NCBI RefSeq assembly: GCF_900573885.1 | Contig: NZ_UPSE01000161.1 | Location: forward strand, 369,576-433,575 | Reading direction: 5' to 3' | Source: Pseudomonas viridiflava | GTDB taxonomy: Bacteria; Pseudomonadota; Gammaproteobacteria; Pseudomonadales; Pseudomonadaceae | Length of the DNA stretch: 64,000 nucleotides | Part shown: positions 1 to 10,221 of the stretch, in pieces | How positions within the stretch are numbered: the stretch's first letter is position 1 | Layout of the letters: the number at the start of each line of letters is the position of its first letter | Position numbers and translations under genes: made by a program | The notes under the pieces: generated by a model | Told to the model about the DNA's origin: nothing | Database searches by the model: none | The model's input: only the letters and a program-made list of their open reading frames with translations

Positions 1-1476
1 GCCGCCGTCGAGCAGCGCCTGCAACGTGCCGGTGACACCGAGGGTGCGCAGGTTATGCAACTGGCGCTCGAAGGCGTCCACGAACGCAGCAGAGGCCGGA
101 ATGGCCGGACCGAACACGCGGTCGGCGCCGAGTAACCGGGCGGTGAGCGTGCGCTTGTCGGCCACCAGTCCCTGCGCCCATTCCCCGTGCGGATCGGGTA
201 TGCGGTAGGTGGTGCCGTTTTCATCCACGCCATCGAGGTACACCGCCCAGGCGGCCACCACCAGGGCGGCGCGGTCGAGTTCGGCGCCATCGGCAATCAG
301 GCGGTTCAGGGTTGGCACAATGAATTTGGGAAACTTCGAGCTGCCGTCCGAGCACACGCGCTCCAGTTGGTCGGCGATGGCCTGGTTGGAAAAGCGCTCG
401 ATCAGCGTGTCTTTGTAGTCGGTCAGGTCGATGCCTGGAACAGGCGCCAGTTGCGGGGTGACGTCGCGGTCCATGAAGCGCCGCACGTAGCGGCGGAACA
501 GTTCGTCGTTCATGGCCTCGTGAACGAAACGGTAGCCCTTAATAAAGCCCAGGTACGTGAGCGCCAGGTGACTGCCGTTGAGCAGTTTGATTTTCATCTC
601 TTCGTAGGGCGACACGTCGTCGGTGAACTGCACGCCCACCGCTTCCCACGCTGGGCGGCCGTTGACGAATTTGTCTTCCAGCACCCATTGCAGAAACGGC
701 TCGCACACCACCGGCCAGGCGTCGTCGATGCCGTGTTCGCGCGCCAGTTGCTGGCGATGGGCGTCGCTGGTCATGGGCGTGATGCGGTCGACCATGGCGT
801 TGGGAAAGCTGACGTTGGCGTCGATCCATGCGGCCAGTTCGGCGTCTGCCAGGCGCGCGTAACTGAGCAGTGCCTTGCGGGTGACCGCGCCGTTGTGTGG
901 CAGGTTATCGCACGACATCAGCGTAAACGCCGGCGTGCCTTCGGCGCGGCGTTTGGCCAGTGCGGCGCAGAGGAAACCGAACACGGTGGTCGGTGCCTGC
1001 GGGTTGGCCAGATCATGCTGAATGGCAGGCAGGTCGGCGAGGAATTCGCCGCTGGCGTCGTCGATGCAGTAGCCGCCTTCGGTGATGGTCAGCGAGACGA
1101 TGCGGATGGCCGGCTCGGCGAGTTTGTCGATCACCGCCTGCGCACCGTCGGCGGCCAGCAGCATGTCGCCGATCACGCCAACCACGCGCACTTCCAGGTC
1201 TGGTACGTCGCCCAGTTCCACTTGCGTGTAGAGGTAGTCCTGAGTGGCCAGCGCGTCGCGCATGGCGGTGTCTTCGGCGCGCAGGCCAATGCCGCAGATG
1301 CCCCAGTCCATGTCCTGGCCGCTGTTGTGCAGCGCCTCGGTGTAGATGGCTTGGTGCGCGCGGTGAAAACCGCCGACGCCGATATGGGCGATGCCTTGTT
1401 GGCGAGCGCCAAGGTCGTAAGCAGGCACGGCGATATACGGCACCAGACTGGCCAGTGCGGAGCGATTGAGTTTCAT
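1..1476 (-). CDS. mtlD: Mannitol 2-dehydrogenase (3' end cut by window edge)
   Basis: NAD-dependent polyol dehydrogenase that oxidises D-mannitol to D-fructose (also arabitol and sorbitol in relatives), in the cytoplasm. The reading frame runs 492 codons from the ATG at 1474-1476 to the first base of the window without a stop; the Pseudomonas enzyme is about 493 residues, so only a few residues at most should be missing. The N-terminal nucleotide-binding region shows GVGGFHRAHQ. K295, N300 and H303 (in KLLNGSH) fall exactly where the catalytic residues of P. fluorescens mannitol dehydrogenase lie. It is the last gene seen of the mtlEFGKD operon, 8 bp after mtlK. Confidence 0.93.
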   Translation of the reverse strand, partial: MKLNRSALASLVPYIAVPAYDLGARQQGIAHIGVGGFHRAHQAIYTEALHNSGQDMDWGICGIGLRAEDTAMRDALATQDYLYTQVELGDVPDLEVRVVGVIGDMLLAADGAQAVIDKLAEPAIRIVSLTITEGGYCIDDASGEFLADLPAIQHDLANPQAPTTVFGFLCAALAKRRAEGTPAFTLMSCDNLPHNGAVTRKALLSYARLADAELAAWIDANVSFPNAMVDRITPMTSDAHRQQLAREHGIDDAWPVVCEPFLQWVLEDKFVNGRPAWEAVGVQFTDDVSPYEEMKIKLLNGSHLALTYLGFIKGYRFVHEAMNDELFRRYVRRFMDRDVTPQLAPVPGIDLTDYKDTLIERFSNQAIADQLERVCSDGSSKFPKFIVPTLNRLIADGAELDRAALVVAAWAVYLDGVDENGTTYRIPDPHGEWAQGLVADKRTLTARLLGADRVFGPAIPASAAFVDAFERQLHNLRTLGVTGTLQALLDGG

Positions 1477-1484
1477 AAAAATCC

Positions 1485-2594
<1,110 letters not shown>

Positions 2595-2621
2595 GTGAGC
2601 ACTCCTTGGAAACCAGGCCGG

Positions 2622-3455
2622 TCATTTCACGGCACCAAAAGACAGGCCACGCACCAACTGCTTCTGGCTGATCCAGCCGAAAATCAGAATGGGTGCGCAG
2701 GCGAGGGTCGAGACGGCGGATAACTTGGCCCAGAACAACCCTTCCGGGCTGGAATAGGACGCCACCAACGCAGTGAGCGGGGCGGCGGCAGACGAGGTGA
2801 GGTTGAGCGACCAGAACGCTTCGTTCCAACACAAGATCAGCGACAGCAACATGGTTGAAGCCAGGCCGCCACGGGCGATGGGCAGCAGCACGCGGCCGAT
2901 TTCCTGAAAGGTGGTGGCGCCGTCCAGCCGCGCGGCTTCGAGGATATCCACCGGAATATCTTTGAAGTACGTGTAAACCATCCACACCACAATCGGCAGG
3001 TTGATCAGCGTGTAGATCACGATCAGCGCCAGGCGCGAATCGAGCAGGCCCATGCTTTTGCACAGCAGGTAAATGGGCATGAGCACGCCCACGGGCGGCA
3101 GCATTTTGGTCGACAGCATCCACAGCAGCGTGCGCTTGGTGTGGCGGCTTTCGTGGAAGGCCATGGAGTACGCCGCCGGCACCGCAATCAGCATGCACAG
3201 CGCCGTGGCGGCGAAGGAAGTCAGCACCGAGTTCCAGGCAAAACTGAAGTAGTCGCTGCGCTCGTTAATGTGCAGGTAGTTTTCCAGCGTCGGCACAAAG
3301 AACAGCTGCGGCGGCGTGGCGATGGCGTCCATTTCGGTTTTGAAACTGGTGAGAATCATCCAGAAAATCGGGAAGAAAATCAGCAGCGCCACCGCCCAGG
3401 ACAGCGTGCCCACGACCACGCTTTGCAGGCGCCGGGATTGCTTCAAAGTCAGCAT
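2622..3455 (-). CDS. mtlG: Mannitol/sorbitol ABC transporter permease
   Basis: Inner-membrane permease of the MalG type, 277 aa, with about six hydrophobic segments. The coupling-loop motif EAARLDGATTFQEIGRVLLP near the middle contacts the ATPase in this family. The ATG is preceded by AAAGGAGCC. It lies 15 bp after mtlF and 27 bp before mtlK, so it is co-transcribed with them and forms the heterodimeric channel with MtlF. Confidence 0.93.
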   Translation of the reverse strand: MLTLKQSRRLQSVVVGTLSWAVALLIFFPIFWMILTSFKTEMDAIATPPQLFFVPTLENYLHINERSDYFSFAWNSVLTSFAATALCMLIAVPAAYSMAFHESRHTKRTLLWMLSTKMLPPVGVLMPIYLLCKSMGLLDSRLALIVIYTLINLPIVVWMVYTYFKDIPVDILEAARLDGATTFQEIGRVLLPIARGGLASTMLLSLILCWNEAFWSLNLTSSAAAPLTALVASYSSPEGLFWAKLSAVSTLACAPILIFGWISQKQLVRGLSFGAVK

Positions 3456-3470
3456 CGTCAGGCTCCTTTT

Positions 3471-4403
3471 TCAGTGTTGGTCGGTGAGGTTTTTGCCAAT
3501 CATCCGCACCAGGATGATGGCGGCGATATTGGCGATCAGCACGGCAATCAAACCGCCTGCCGAGGCCATGCCCACGTCGAATTGCAGCAGCGCCTGGTTG
3601 TAGATCAGGTACGCCAGGTTGGTTGATTCATAGCCCGGCCCGCCGCTGGTGGTGGTAAAGATTTCGGCGAATACCGAGAGCAGAAAAATGGTCTCGATCA
3701 TCACCACCACGGCAATCGGGCGCGCCAGGTGCGGCAGGGTCAGGTGCCAGAAAATGGCGATGGGGCCGGCGCCATCGAGGCGCGCGGCTTCTTTCTGGTC
3801 TTGGTCGAGGGACTGCATGGCCGTCATCAAAATCAGAATGGCGAACGGCAGCCACTGCCACGACACGATGAAGATGATCGACAGCAGCGGATGGTGCGCC
3901 AGCCAGTCCACCGGCTGGGCGCCGAAGAAACGCCACACGGCCGCGAGAATCCCCGACACCGGGTGGAAAATCAGGTTCTTCCACAGCAAGGCGCTGACGG
4001 TAGGCATGATGAAAAAAGGCGAGATCAACAGCACGCGCACAATGCCGCGACCCCAGAATTCGCAGGCCTCCAGCAAGGCGCTAATCAGCACGCCGAAGAT
4101 CACGCTTATGGCCAATACGCTGCCCACCAGGGTTAGGGTGTGCAGCGCGCCGGGCATAAAACCGGGGTCGGTAACGAAGAACTCGAAGTTCTCCAGACCG
4201 ACGAATTCGTTCTCGCCGGGCGACAGCAGGTTGTAGCGGATCAGAGAGAAATACACGGTCATGCCCAGCGGCACGATCATCCACAACAGCAGCAGGGCGA
4301 CGGAGGGGCTGACCAGAAACCAGCCCGGCTTCAACGCACGGCGCCGGGCGCGCGGTGCGGCGGCGGGTGCGTTGGCAACGGTGTCGAGAACCGAGGAACT
4401 CAT
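3471..4403 (-). CDS. mtlF: Mannitol/sorbitol ABC transporter permease
   Basis: MalF-type inner-membrane permease, 310 aa, partner of MtlG. An N-terminal Arg-rich cytoplasmic tail precedes the first membrane helix (about residues 28-50), and the coupling loop reads KEAARLDGAGPIAIFWHLTL. The start has GGAG 6 nt upstream. An 89-bp gap with a GC-rich hairpin separates it from mtlE upstream, unlike the tight spacing of the rest of the operon. Confidence 0.93.
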   Translation of the reverse strand: MSSSVLDTVANAPAAAPRARRRALKPGWFLVSPSVALLLLWMIVPLGMTVYFSLIRYNLLSPGENEFVGLENFEFFVTDPGFMPGALHTLTLVGSVLAISVIFGVLISALLEACEFWGRGIVRVLLISPFFIMPTVSALLWKNLIFHPVSGILAAVWRFFGAQPVDWLAHHPLLSIIFIVSWQWLPFAILILMTAMQSLDQDQKEAARLDGAGPIAIFWHLTLPHLARPIAVVVMIETIFLLSVFAEIFTTTSGGPGYESTNLAYLIYNQALLQFDVGMASAGGLIAVLIANIAAIILVRMIGKNLTDQH

Positions 4404-4427
4404 GGCGACTCCATGACAGGGTTAGAA

Positions 4428-4453
4428 CGCCGGCGCGGGGGAGCGCGCCGGCG
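4428..4453. other. Intercistronic stem-loop between mtlE and mtlF
   Basis: Perfect 10-bp inverted repeat CGCCGGCGCG / CGCGCCGGCG with a 6-nt loop, in the 89-bp gap between the binding-protein and first permease genes. There is no U-tract after it in the transcribed direction, so it looks more like an mRNA-stabilising or attenuating hairpin than a full terminator. Such hairpins often let the binding protein be made in excess over the membrane subunits; this role is inferred. Confidence 0.7.
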
Positions 4454-4492
4454 GGGTGCCTCTACGGGGAAAACAGGCGTTACGTCGGCCGA

Positions 4493-5803
4493 CTATTTCG
4501 GATAGCCCGCACGCTTCATTTCCCGCACGGTGCTGGCCTGTGCGGCGCTCAGCGCCTGGTCGACCTGCATCTGTCCGGTGAGCGCGGCGGCAAACAGCTT
4601 GCCCACTTGCGTGCCGATGGCCTGGAACTCGGGAATGGTCACTAACTGAATGCCCACATACGGCACCGGACGCACGCCGGGGGCGGTCGGGTCGGCGGCT
4701 TTCAGCGACTCCAGCGCCACCTTGGCGAACGGCGCGGCACTCATGTACGCATCGTTATAGGTCGAGGCGCGGGTGCCTGGCGGCACGTTGGCGACGCCGT
4801 CTTTCTCGGCGACCAGCGCGCCGTATTCCTTGGAAGTGGCCCAGGCGCTGAACAGCTTGGCGGCATCTTTGGCTTTGGAGCTGGTGGGAATGGCCAGGGC
4901 CCAGGAATACAGCCAGGTCGCGCCTTTGTCGGTGACTTGCTTGGGCGCAAAGGTGAAGCCCACATGCTCGGAAACCTTGCTTTGCGCTTTGTCGGTTACG
5001 AACGAACCGGCGACGCTGGCATCGACCCACATGCCGCACTTGCCGCTGTTGAACAACGCCAGGTTTTCGTTGAAGCCGTTGCTGGAAGCGCCAGGTGGGC
5101 CGAATTTGTTCATGGTGTTGACGTAGAAACTCAGCGCATTTTTCCACTCGCTGCCTTCAAATTCCGGCTGCCACTTTTCATCAAACCAGCGGGCGCCGAA
5201 GGCGTTGCCGATGGTGGTGATCAGCGCCATGTTTTCGCCCCAACCGGCTTTGCCGCGCAGGCAGATGCCGTATTGGCCCTGGTCTGGCTTGTGCAGTTTT
5301 TCGGCGAAACCGGCGACCTGCTCCCAGGTCGGGTGCTCGGGCATTTCCAGGCCGGCGGCCTTGAACAGGTCGGTGCGGTAATAGGTGATGGAGGCTTCGG
5401 CGTAGAAGGGCAGGGCGTACAGCTGGCCCTTGGCCGACAGCCCTTCGCGTACCGAAGGGAATACGTCGTCGAGGTCGTACGTGGCGGGCAGATCTTTCAT
5501 TGGCTCCAGCCAGCCCTTGGCGCCCCACAGCGAGGCTTCGTACATGCCGATGGTGAGCACGTCGAACTGGCCGCCCTGGGTGGCGATGTCGGTGGTCAGG
5601 CGTTGGCGCAGGACGTTCTCTTCGAGAACCACCCACTTCAATTTGATATCGGGATACTGCTCTTCGAAGGTTTTCGAGAGCTTTTGCATGCGGATCATGT
5701 CGCTGTTGTTGACCGTGGCAATGGTCAGGGTTTCGCCCGCCAGGGTAACGGCGGACGAGGACAAGCAGAGGGCGGCAACCAGTGCCTTGAGCGTGTGGTT
5801 CAT
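4493..5803 (-). CDS. mtlE: Mannitol/sorbitol ABC transporter substrate-binding protein
   Basis: Periplasmic polyol-binding protein, 436 aa, extracellular solute-binding family 1. The N-terminus has a Sec signal peptide, probably cut near TLAGE. The open frame extends 50 codons further upstream (to 5953), but the ATG at 5801-5803 is preferred: it has AAGAGGAG 8-10 nt upstream and is followed at once by the signal peptide. First gene of the mtlEFGKD operon; mtlR lies upstream on the same strand. A possible Crc/Hfq target lies in the leader. Confidence 0.93.
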   Translation of the reverse strand: MNHTLKALVAALCLSSSAVTLAGETLTIATVNNSDMIRMQKLSKTFEEQYPDIKLKWVVLEENVLRQRLTTDIATQGGQFDVLTIGMYEASLWGAKGWLEPMKDLPATYDLDDVFPSVREGLSAKGQLYALPFYAEASITYYRTDLFKAAGLEMPEHPTWEQVAGFAEKLHKPDQGQYGICLRGKAGWGENMALITTIGNAFGARWFDEKWQPEFEGSEWKNALSFYVNTMNKFGPPGASSNGFNENLALFNSGKCGMWVDASVAGSFVTDKAQSKVSEHVGFTFAPKQVTDKGATWLYSWALAIPTSSKAKDAAKLFSAWATSKEYGALVAEKDGVANVPPGTRASTYNDAYMSAAPFAKVALESLKAADPTAPGVRPVPYVGIQLVTIPEFQAIGTQVGKLFAAALTGQMQVDQALSAAQASTVREMKRAGYPK

Positions 5804-5845
5804 GGTTTTGAACTCCTCTTGGCAGCCAGGTCGGCGGCGCAAGAC

Positions 5846-5860
5846 ATTATTGTTTTTGTT
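5846..5860 (-). promoter_or_regulatory. Candidate Hfq/Crc catabolite-repression motif in the mtlE leader
   Basis: Read on the minus strand the leader contains AACAAAAACAATAAT, five consecutive A-A-N triplets, about 43 nt before the mtlE start codon. A-rich ARN repeats near translation starts are the binding sites of the Hfq-Crc complex that silences non-preferred carbon-source genes in Pseudomonas. Mannitol uptake is a plausible target. It is further from the start codon than the commonest sites, so action on translation is inferred. Confidence 0.5.
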
Positions 5861-6027
5861 TGACCGGGGCCGATTACACGCCGCCTCGCCAGCGGGAACA
5901 ACGCCTTGCCTGCACCTCTGTTGATACTTTTTTGCACTGGTTATGTAAGGCATTTCCGACGCGAATAGGCAGCGCGCCGCTCAAGAACGCTGATCAGAGG
6001 CTTAGCAGGTAAGGCGGGCGGTGTGAA

Positions 6028-6933
6028 TCAGTACCGGTTTTGCTCGGTCATGCGTTGGGTGACCAGCCGTCGGTAACCGGACGGGGTCATGCCTTTGAGC
6101 TGCTGAAAGCGGCGGTTGAAGTTCGACACGTTGCTGAAGCCGGACTCGAAGCAGACGTCGGTCACGGGCTTGTCGCTGGTGCTCAGCAACTCGCATGACT
6201 TGCTCACCCGCAAGCGATTGACGAACTCGACGAAGCCGCGCCCGGTGGCCTGTTTGAAGAAGCGCGAGAAGTAGGTGGGCGTCATACCCAACTGCTCGGC
6301 CACCTGTTCCTGGGTGAGGTCCTGCACGTAGTGCTGGAAGATAAAATCCACCGCGCGGTTGATGCGCTCCACGTTGCTCTCGTCGGCCAATTGCGAGGCC
6401 CGCACGCCGGAGAGCAGTTGGTAGTCTTCGCTGGCTGCGAGCAGCTCCATCAAGATGAGGAAATGCCCCAGGCGCGTCATGCCGCTGGACTCGGCAATGC
6501 GCTGCATCAGGCCGCGCGCTCCACTGATCAACCGCGGACAGCGAAATTCGATGCCGTATTGCGCACGGCCCAGCAGTGGCGCCAAGCCTTGAAGTTCCGA
6601 GAACACCGCGCTGCCGCTGTCGAGCACGGCATCGGTGAAATTCACCAGCATGTCGCGCTGCGGATACAGCTCATCGGCGGCCACCTGGCTGATCCAGTTG
6701 TGCGGCAGATTGGGGCCGGTGAGAAACAGCGTGTTGGGGGCAAAGTTGCCGATGTAATCACCGATAAACACCTTGCCGGAGCTGGCGACAATCAGGTGCA
6801 GCTCGTATTCCTTATGGAAGTGCCAACGCACCAGCGGGCTGGGGAAACCGTGCTGGCGATAGATCAGCGAATGACCTTCATGGTCATCCATCAACTCGTA
6901 AGACGGGTCGGTAATTCGCGACGTACGGGCCAT
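6028..6933 (-). CDS. mtlR: AraC-family activator of the mannitol operon
   Basis: Cytoplasmic transcription regulator, 301 aa. The N-terminal half is a cupin-like ligand domain (residues about 20-160); the C-terminal 100 residues hold two AraC helix-turn-helix motifs, with the typical signature VCFESGFSNVSNFNRRFQQL. Its place just upstream of and co-directional with mtlE matches P. fluorescens MtlR, which activates the operon with mannitol, sorbitol or arabitol. About 220 bp separate it from mtlE and should hold the operon promoter. Confidence 0.9.
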   Translation of the reverse strand: MARTSRITDPSYELMDDHEGHSLIYRQHGFPSPLVRWHFHKEYELHLIVASSGKVFIGDYIGNFAPNTLFLTGPNLPHNWISQVAADELYPQRDMLVNFTDAVLDSGSAVFSELQGLAPLLGRAQYGIEFRCPRLISGARGLMQRIAESSGMTRLGHFLILMELLAASEDYQLLSGVRASQLADESNVERINRAVDFIFQHYVQDLTQEQVAEQLGMTPTYFSRFFKQATGRGFVEFVNRLRVSKSCELLSTSDKPVTDVCFESGFSNVSNFNRRFQQLKGMTPSGYRRLVTQRMTEQNRY

Positions 6934-7004
6934 GCTGCGCTACCAGATACAGTGAGAGGCTGAGGCGCTAAACCTTAGCGCGAGCCGCCCGTGCTGCCCA
7001 GCGT

Positions 7005-8066
7005 TCAGATCAGCGACATTTGTGCGCCGGGTGGGCAAAACTGGCTGCAATCCAGGCCGTAGTCGCCGCGCCGGTTGAGATCCAGCCGCTTGATCGCCAG
7101 TTTGAAACGCTGACTCAGCAGCTCGGCGAACACGCCTTCGCCTTTCATGCGCACGCCAAAACGGCTGTCGTAGTTTTTGCCACCACGCGACTGGCGAATC
7201 AGGCTCATCACATGGGCGGCGCGGTCGGGGAAATGGCTGGTCAGCCACTCCTCGAACAGGTCGGCAATTTCCAGTGGCAGGCGCAGCAGCACGTAACCGG
7301 CCGAACGCGCGCCGGCGTCTTTGGCGGCGGCGAGAATTTGCTCCAACTCCATGTCGGTGATCATCGGAATCACCGGCGCGACCATGGCGCTCACCGGCAC
7401 GCCGGCTTCGTGCAGCTCTTTCATGGCCCGCAAGCGTGCCTTTGGCGAGGCCGCGCGCGGTTCCATGATGCGTTTCAGTTCGTCGTCCAGCGTGGTCAGG
7501 CTGAAGGCCACGCTCACCAGGTTGCGGCTGGCCAGTTCGCTGAGCAGGTCGAGGTCACGCAGAATCAGCGAACTCTTGGTAATGATGTGCACCGGGTGCC
7601 GGTAGCGCAGCATGATTTCCAGGCTGCGGCGGGTGAGCTGCTGCTCGCGCTCGATGGGCTGGTAAGCGTCCGTGTTGATGCCCAGGGCGATCGGTGCCGG
7701 CTCGTAGCCCGGCTTTTGCAGCTGCTCTTCCAGGCGGCTGGCGAGGTTGGTTTTGGCGATCAGCTTGGTTTCGAAATCGATGCCCGGCGACAGGTCCCAA
7801 TACGCGTGGCTCGGCCGGGCAAAGCAGTAAATGCAGCCGTGCTCGCAGCCCCGATAGGGGTTTACCGAGCGATCGAAGCCGACGTCGGGCGAGGTGTTGC
7901 GTGTGATCACGCTCTTGGCGAACTCTTCACGCACTTCGGTGGTGAAGGTCAGCGGGGTTTCTTCCTGAAACCAGCCGTCGTCTTCGCGCACCGAGCGAGT
8001 GGCGGCGAAGCGGTTGTGCGGGTTGCTGGCCGTACCTCGGCCACGGGGCGGTAGAAACTGCGACAT
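7005..8066 (-). CDS. PA0069-type radical SAM protein
   Basis: 353 aa protein of the radical SAM superfamily, related to the Rv2578c/spore-photolyase-like group. The cluster-binding motif is CEHGCIYCF (CxxxCxxC, near residue 74), preceded by the group's NPYRGCEHG context. The substrate is not known for this group. It starts 85 bp from the 3' end of the symporter gene and is not in an obvious operon. Function beyond radical SAM chemistry cannot be stated. Confidence 0.85.
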   Translation of the reverse strand: MSQFLPPRGRGTASNPHNRFAATRSVREDDGWFQEETPLTFTTEVREEFAKSVITRNTSPDVGFDRSVNPYRGCEHGCIYCFARPSHAYWDLSPGIDFETKLIAKTNLASRLEEQLQKPGYEPAPIALGINTDAYQPIEREQQLTRRSLEIMLRYRHPVHIITKSSLILRDLDLLSELASRNLVSVAFSLTTLDDELKRIMEPRAASPKARLRAMKELHEAGVPVSAMVAPVIPMITDMELEQILAAAKDAGARSAGYVLLRLPLEIADLFEEWLTSHFPDRAAHVMSLIRQSRGGKNYDSRFGVRMKGEGVFAELLSQRFKLAIKRLDLNRRGDYGLDCSQFCPPGAQMSLI

Positions 8067-8151
8067 GGCGCACCTGAAAACGATTAAACTGGATGGATAT
8101 ACAGTAAATCGTTAAGCCGCAGTGCGCCAGTCAGAGCCGGGAATTTTCCGC

Positions 8152-9147
8152 TCAGCGGCCTTTTACGGGCTCGCTCGGCTTCATTTCCTCACGGTCGGCA
8201 AGGCGCTGCGCCAGCACCGCGCAAACCATCAGCTGAATCTGGTGGAACAGCATCAACGGCAGAATCAGCAGGCCGATGCCGGCGCCGGCAAACAGCACTT
8301 GCGCCATCGGCACGCCGGTCGCCAGGCTCTTTTTCGAGCCGCAGAACAGAATGGTGATGCGGTCTTCCATGTTGAAACCCAGCCACTTGCCGAGCAGGTA
8401 GACGATCAACAGCGTCAGCGCCAGCAGCACACAGCACGCGAGCACCAGCCACAGCAGATTCGGCAACGGCACCTGGTGCCACAGGCCCTCAATAACGGCC
8501 TCGCTGAACGCGGTGTAGACCACCAGCAGAATCGAACCCTGATCAACAAAACGCAGCCAGTTTTTGTTCGCCGTTACCCAGCTGCCAATCCAGCGGCGCG
8601 CGATCTGGCCGGCAATAAACGGCAGCAGCAATTGCACGCTGATTTTCACAATGGCATCGAGGGTCGAGCCGCCGTCGCCGTGCACGTCGAGCAACAGCGC
8701 CACCAGCAGCGGCGTGAGAAAAATCCCAAACAAACTGGAAGCGGCGGCGCTGCAGATGGCGGCCGGAATATTGCCGCGCGCCAGCGAGGTAAAGGCGATG
8801 GCCGACTGCACGGTGGCGGGCAATGCGCACAGGTAAAGCATGCCCATGTACAGCTCGGTACCCACCAGCGGCGACAGCAGCGGCTTCAACGCCAAGCCCA
8901 GCAGCGGGAACAGCACAAAGGTGCAGGCGAACACCAGCAAGTGCAGACGCCAGTGGCCGGCGCCGGCAATGATCGCCTCGCGTGACAGCTTGGCGCCGTG
9001 CAGAAAGAACAGCAGCGCGATGGCGATATTGGTAATCCAGCCAAACGCCACCGCCGCCTGACCGCTGCACGGCAGCAGGCTGGCAATGGCGACGACGGCG
9101 ATCAGGGTGAGGGTGAAATTGTCTGGGAGAAGTCGGGAGCGGGCCAT
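8152..9147 (-). CDS. Bile acid:sodium symporter family protein (SBF-like)
   Basis: Inner-membrane protein of 331 aa with about ten hydrophobic segments, of the SBF-like (YfeH type) group of secondary transporters. FCGSKKSLATGVPMAQVLF near the C-terminus is a conserved motif of the family. An ATG nine codons upstream (9172-9174) is also possible; the inner ATG is chosen because the extra residues are Pro-rich and not membrane-like. It is divergent from an AraC-type gene that may regulate it. The substrate is unknown. Confidence 0.82.
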   Translation of the reverse strand: MARSRLLPDNFTLTLIAVVAIASLLPCSGQAAVAFGWITNIAIALLFFLHGAKLSREAIIAGAGHWRLHLLVFACTFVLFPLLGLALKPLLSPLVGTELYMGMLYLCALPATVQSAIAFTSLARGNIPAAICSAAASSLFGIFLTPLLVALLLDVHGDGGSTLDAIVKISVQLLLPFIAGQIARRWIGSWVTANKNWLRFVDQGSILLVVYTAFSEAVIEGLWHQVPLPNLLWLVLACCVLLALTLLIVYLLGKWLGFNMEDRITILFCGSKKSLATGVPMAQVLFAGAGIGLLILPLMLFHQIQLMVCAVLAQRLADREEMKPSEPVKGR

Positions 9148-9233
9148 GGGCGGTGGTTCCGGTCGGGTTGCCAAAGAGTAGGGCGGACTTTACCGTGGGC
9201 CCTTGTTACCGACTAACGCAAGAAAGCCAGAAT

Positions 9234-10028
9234 ATGCCGGCAAACGGACAGATTTTTCTCGGGCAACGCCAAGTGCCGGACCTTCCGCGCCTGCCACGCC
9301 CGGTTTACTCGCGGGCAGAATCGCTGCCACTGCAGGTGGGCACGCCGCGCCATAGTCATCCTTGGGTGCAACTTTCCTACGCCATCCAGGGCGTATTGCA
9401 CGTGCACACCAACGCCGGCAGCTTTGTCGCGCCGCCGCAGCGGGCCATCTGGATTCCGGCTGGCCTGGAGCATGAAGTGATCAGCTCGCCGCGCACCGAG
9501 TTGCGCGGCTTGTACCTCGATTGCGCCGTCACCCAGTGGGCGCCAACCCATTGCCGCGTGTTAAGCGTAAGCCCGCTGACCCGCGAACTGATCAGCCGCT
9601 TTGCCGAACTGCCGGTGGAATACGACGAAGCCGGCGCCGATGGCCGCCTGGTGCAGGTGATGCTGGACCAACTGCGTAACGCCGAAGAAGTGCGCCTGTC
9701 GCTGCCGCTGCCCACCGACCCGCGCTTGCAGCAGCTGTGCCGGCAGTTGCAGGCGCACCCCGAAGATGGCCGCAGCCTGAGCGACTGGAGCGGGCAATTG
9801 GGGGCTTCGGAGAAGACCCTGAGTCGGCTGTTCTTGCGCGACACCGGCCTTACGTTTCGCGCCTGGCGGCAACGGCTGCGCCTGCTTGGCGCTTTGTCCC
9901 CGCTGGAGCAAGGGGCGCGGGTGACGGATGTGGCGTTGGGGTGCGGGTATGACTCGACGTCGGCGTTTATTGCGGCGTTTCGGCAGCAGTTTGAATGCAC
10001 GCCGGGGGAGTTTTTTCGGCGGGGGTGA
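9234..10028 (+). CDS. AraC-family transcriptional regulator with cupin domain
   Basis: 264 aa from the ATG at 9234; the open frame extends to 9153 but the extra part overlaps the divergent promoter area. An AraC-type cupin ligand domain fills residues about 30-130 (PRHSHPWVQLSY) and a double helix-turn-helix the C-terminus (VTDVALGCGYDSTSAFIAAF). It is transcribed away from the SBF-type symporter, 86 bp apart, so that transporter is the likely target. The ligand cannot be read from sequence. Confidence 0.83.
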   Translation: MPANGQIFLGQRQVPDLPRLPRPVYSRAESLPLQVGTPRHSHPWVQLSYAIQGVLHVHTNAGSFVAPPQRAIWIPAGLEHEVISSPRTELRGLYLDCAVTQWAPTHCRVLSVSPLTRELISRFAELPVEYDEAGADGRLVQVMLDQLRNAEEVRLSLPLPTDPRLQQLCRQLQAHPEDGRSLSDWSGQLGASEKTLSRLFLRDTGLTFRAWRQRLRLLGALSPLEQGARVTDVALGCGYDSTSAFIAAFRQQFECTPGEFFRRG

Positions 10029-10078
10029 TGTTGCGGTGTACGTTGGGCCGTTGGGTCGGTCCGCGTTCGGGGAGCGCC

Positions 10079-10221
10079 GCGAAGCCCAACGATACGCAAA
10101 AACTCGCCCCATCACCGTCATCAACCCGAACGGAAAAACATTCGCGCGAGGATTGGCGGGTTTGTCGAGGCTGACGTGGGCGTATCGTTGGGCTTCGCCT
10201 TTGGCTCAACCCAACCTACGG
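10079..10221. repeat. Inverted pair of GCGAAGCCCAAC-type repeats
   Basis: A 19-bp perfect inverted repeat: GCGAAGCCCAACGATACGC at 10079-10097 and its reverse complement at 10180-10198, 82 bp apart. The right copy continues with GCTCAACCCAACCTACG, the full form of the repeat seen in seven other places in this window. It lies between two convergent genes and overlaps the last codons of the DUF1835 gene. Confidence 0.85.

Noticed and set aside
5804..5953. 50-codon N-terminal extension of mtlE
   Set aside because: It lacks a ribosome-binding site, would bury the signal peptide inside the protein and overlaps the leader with the candidate Crc site.
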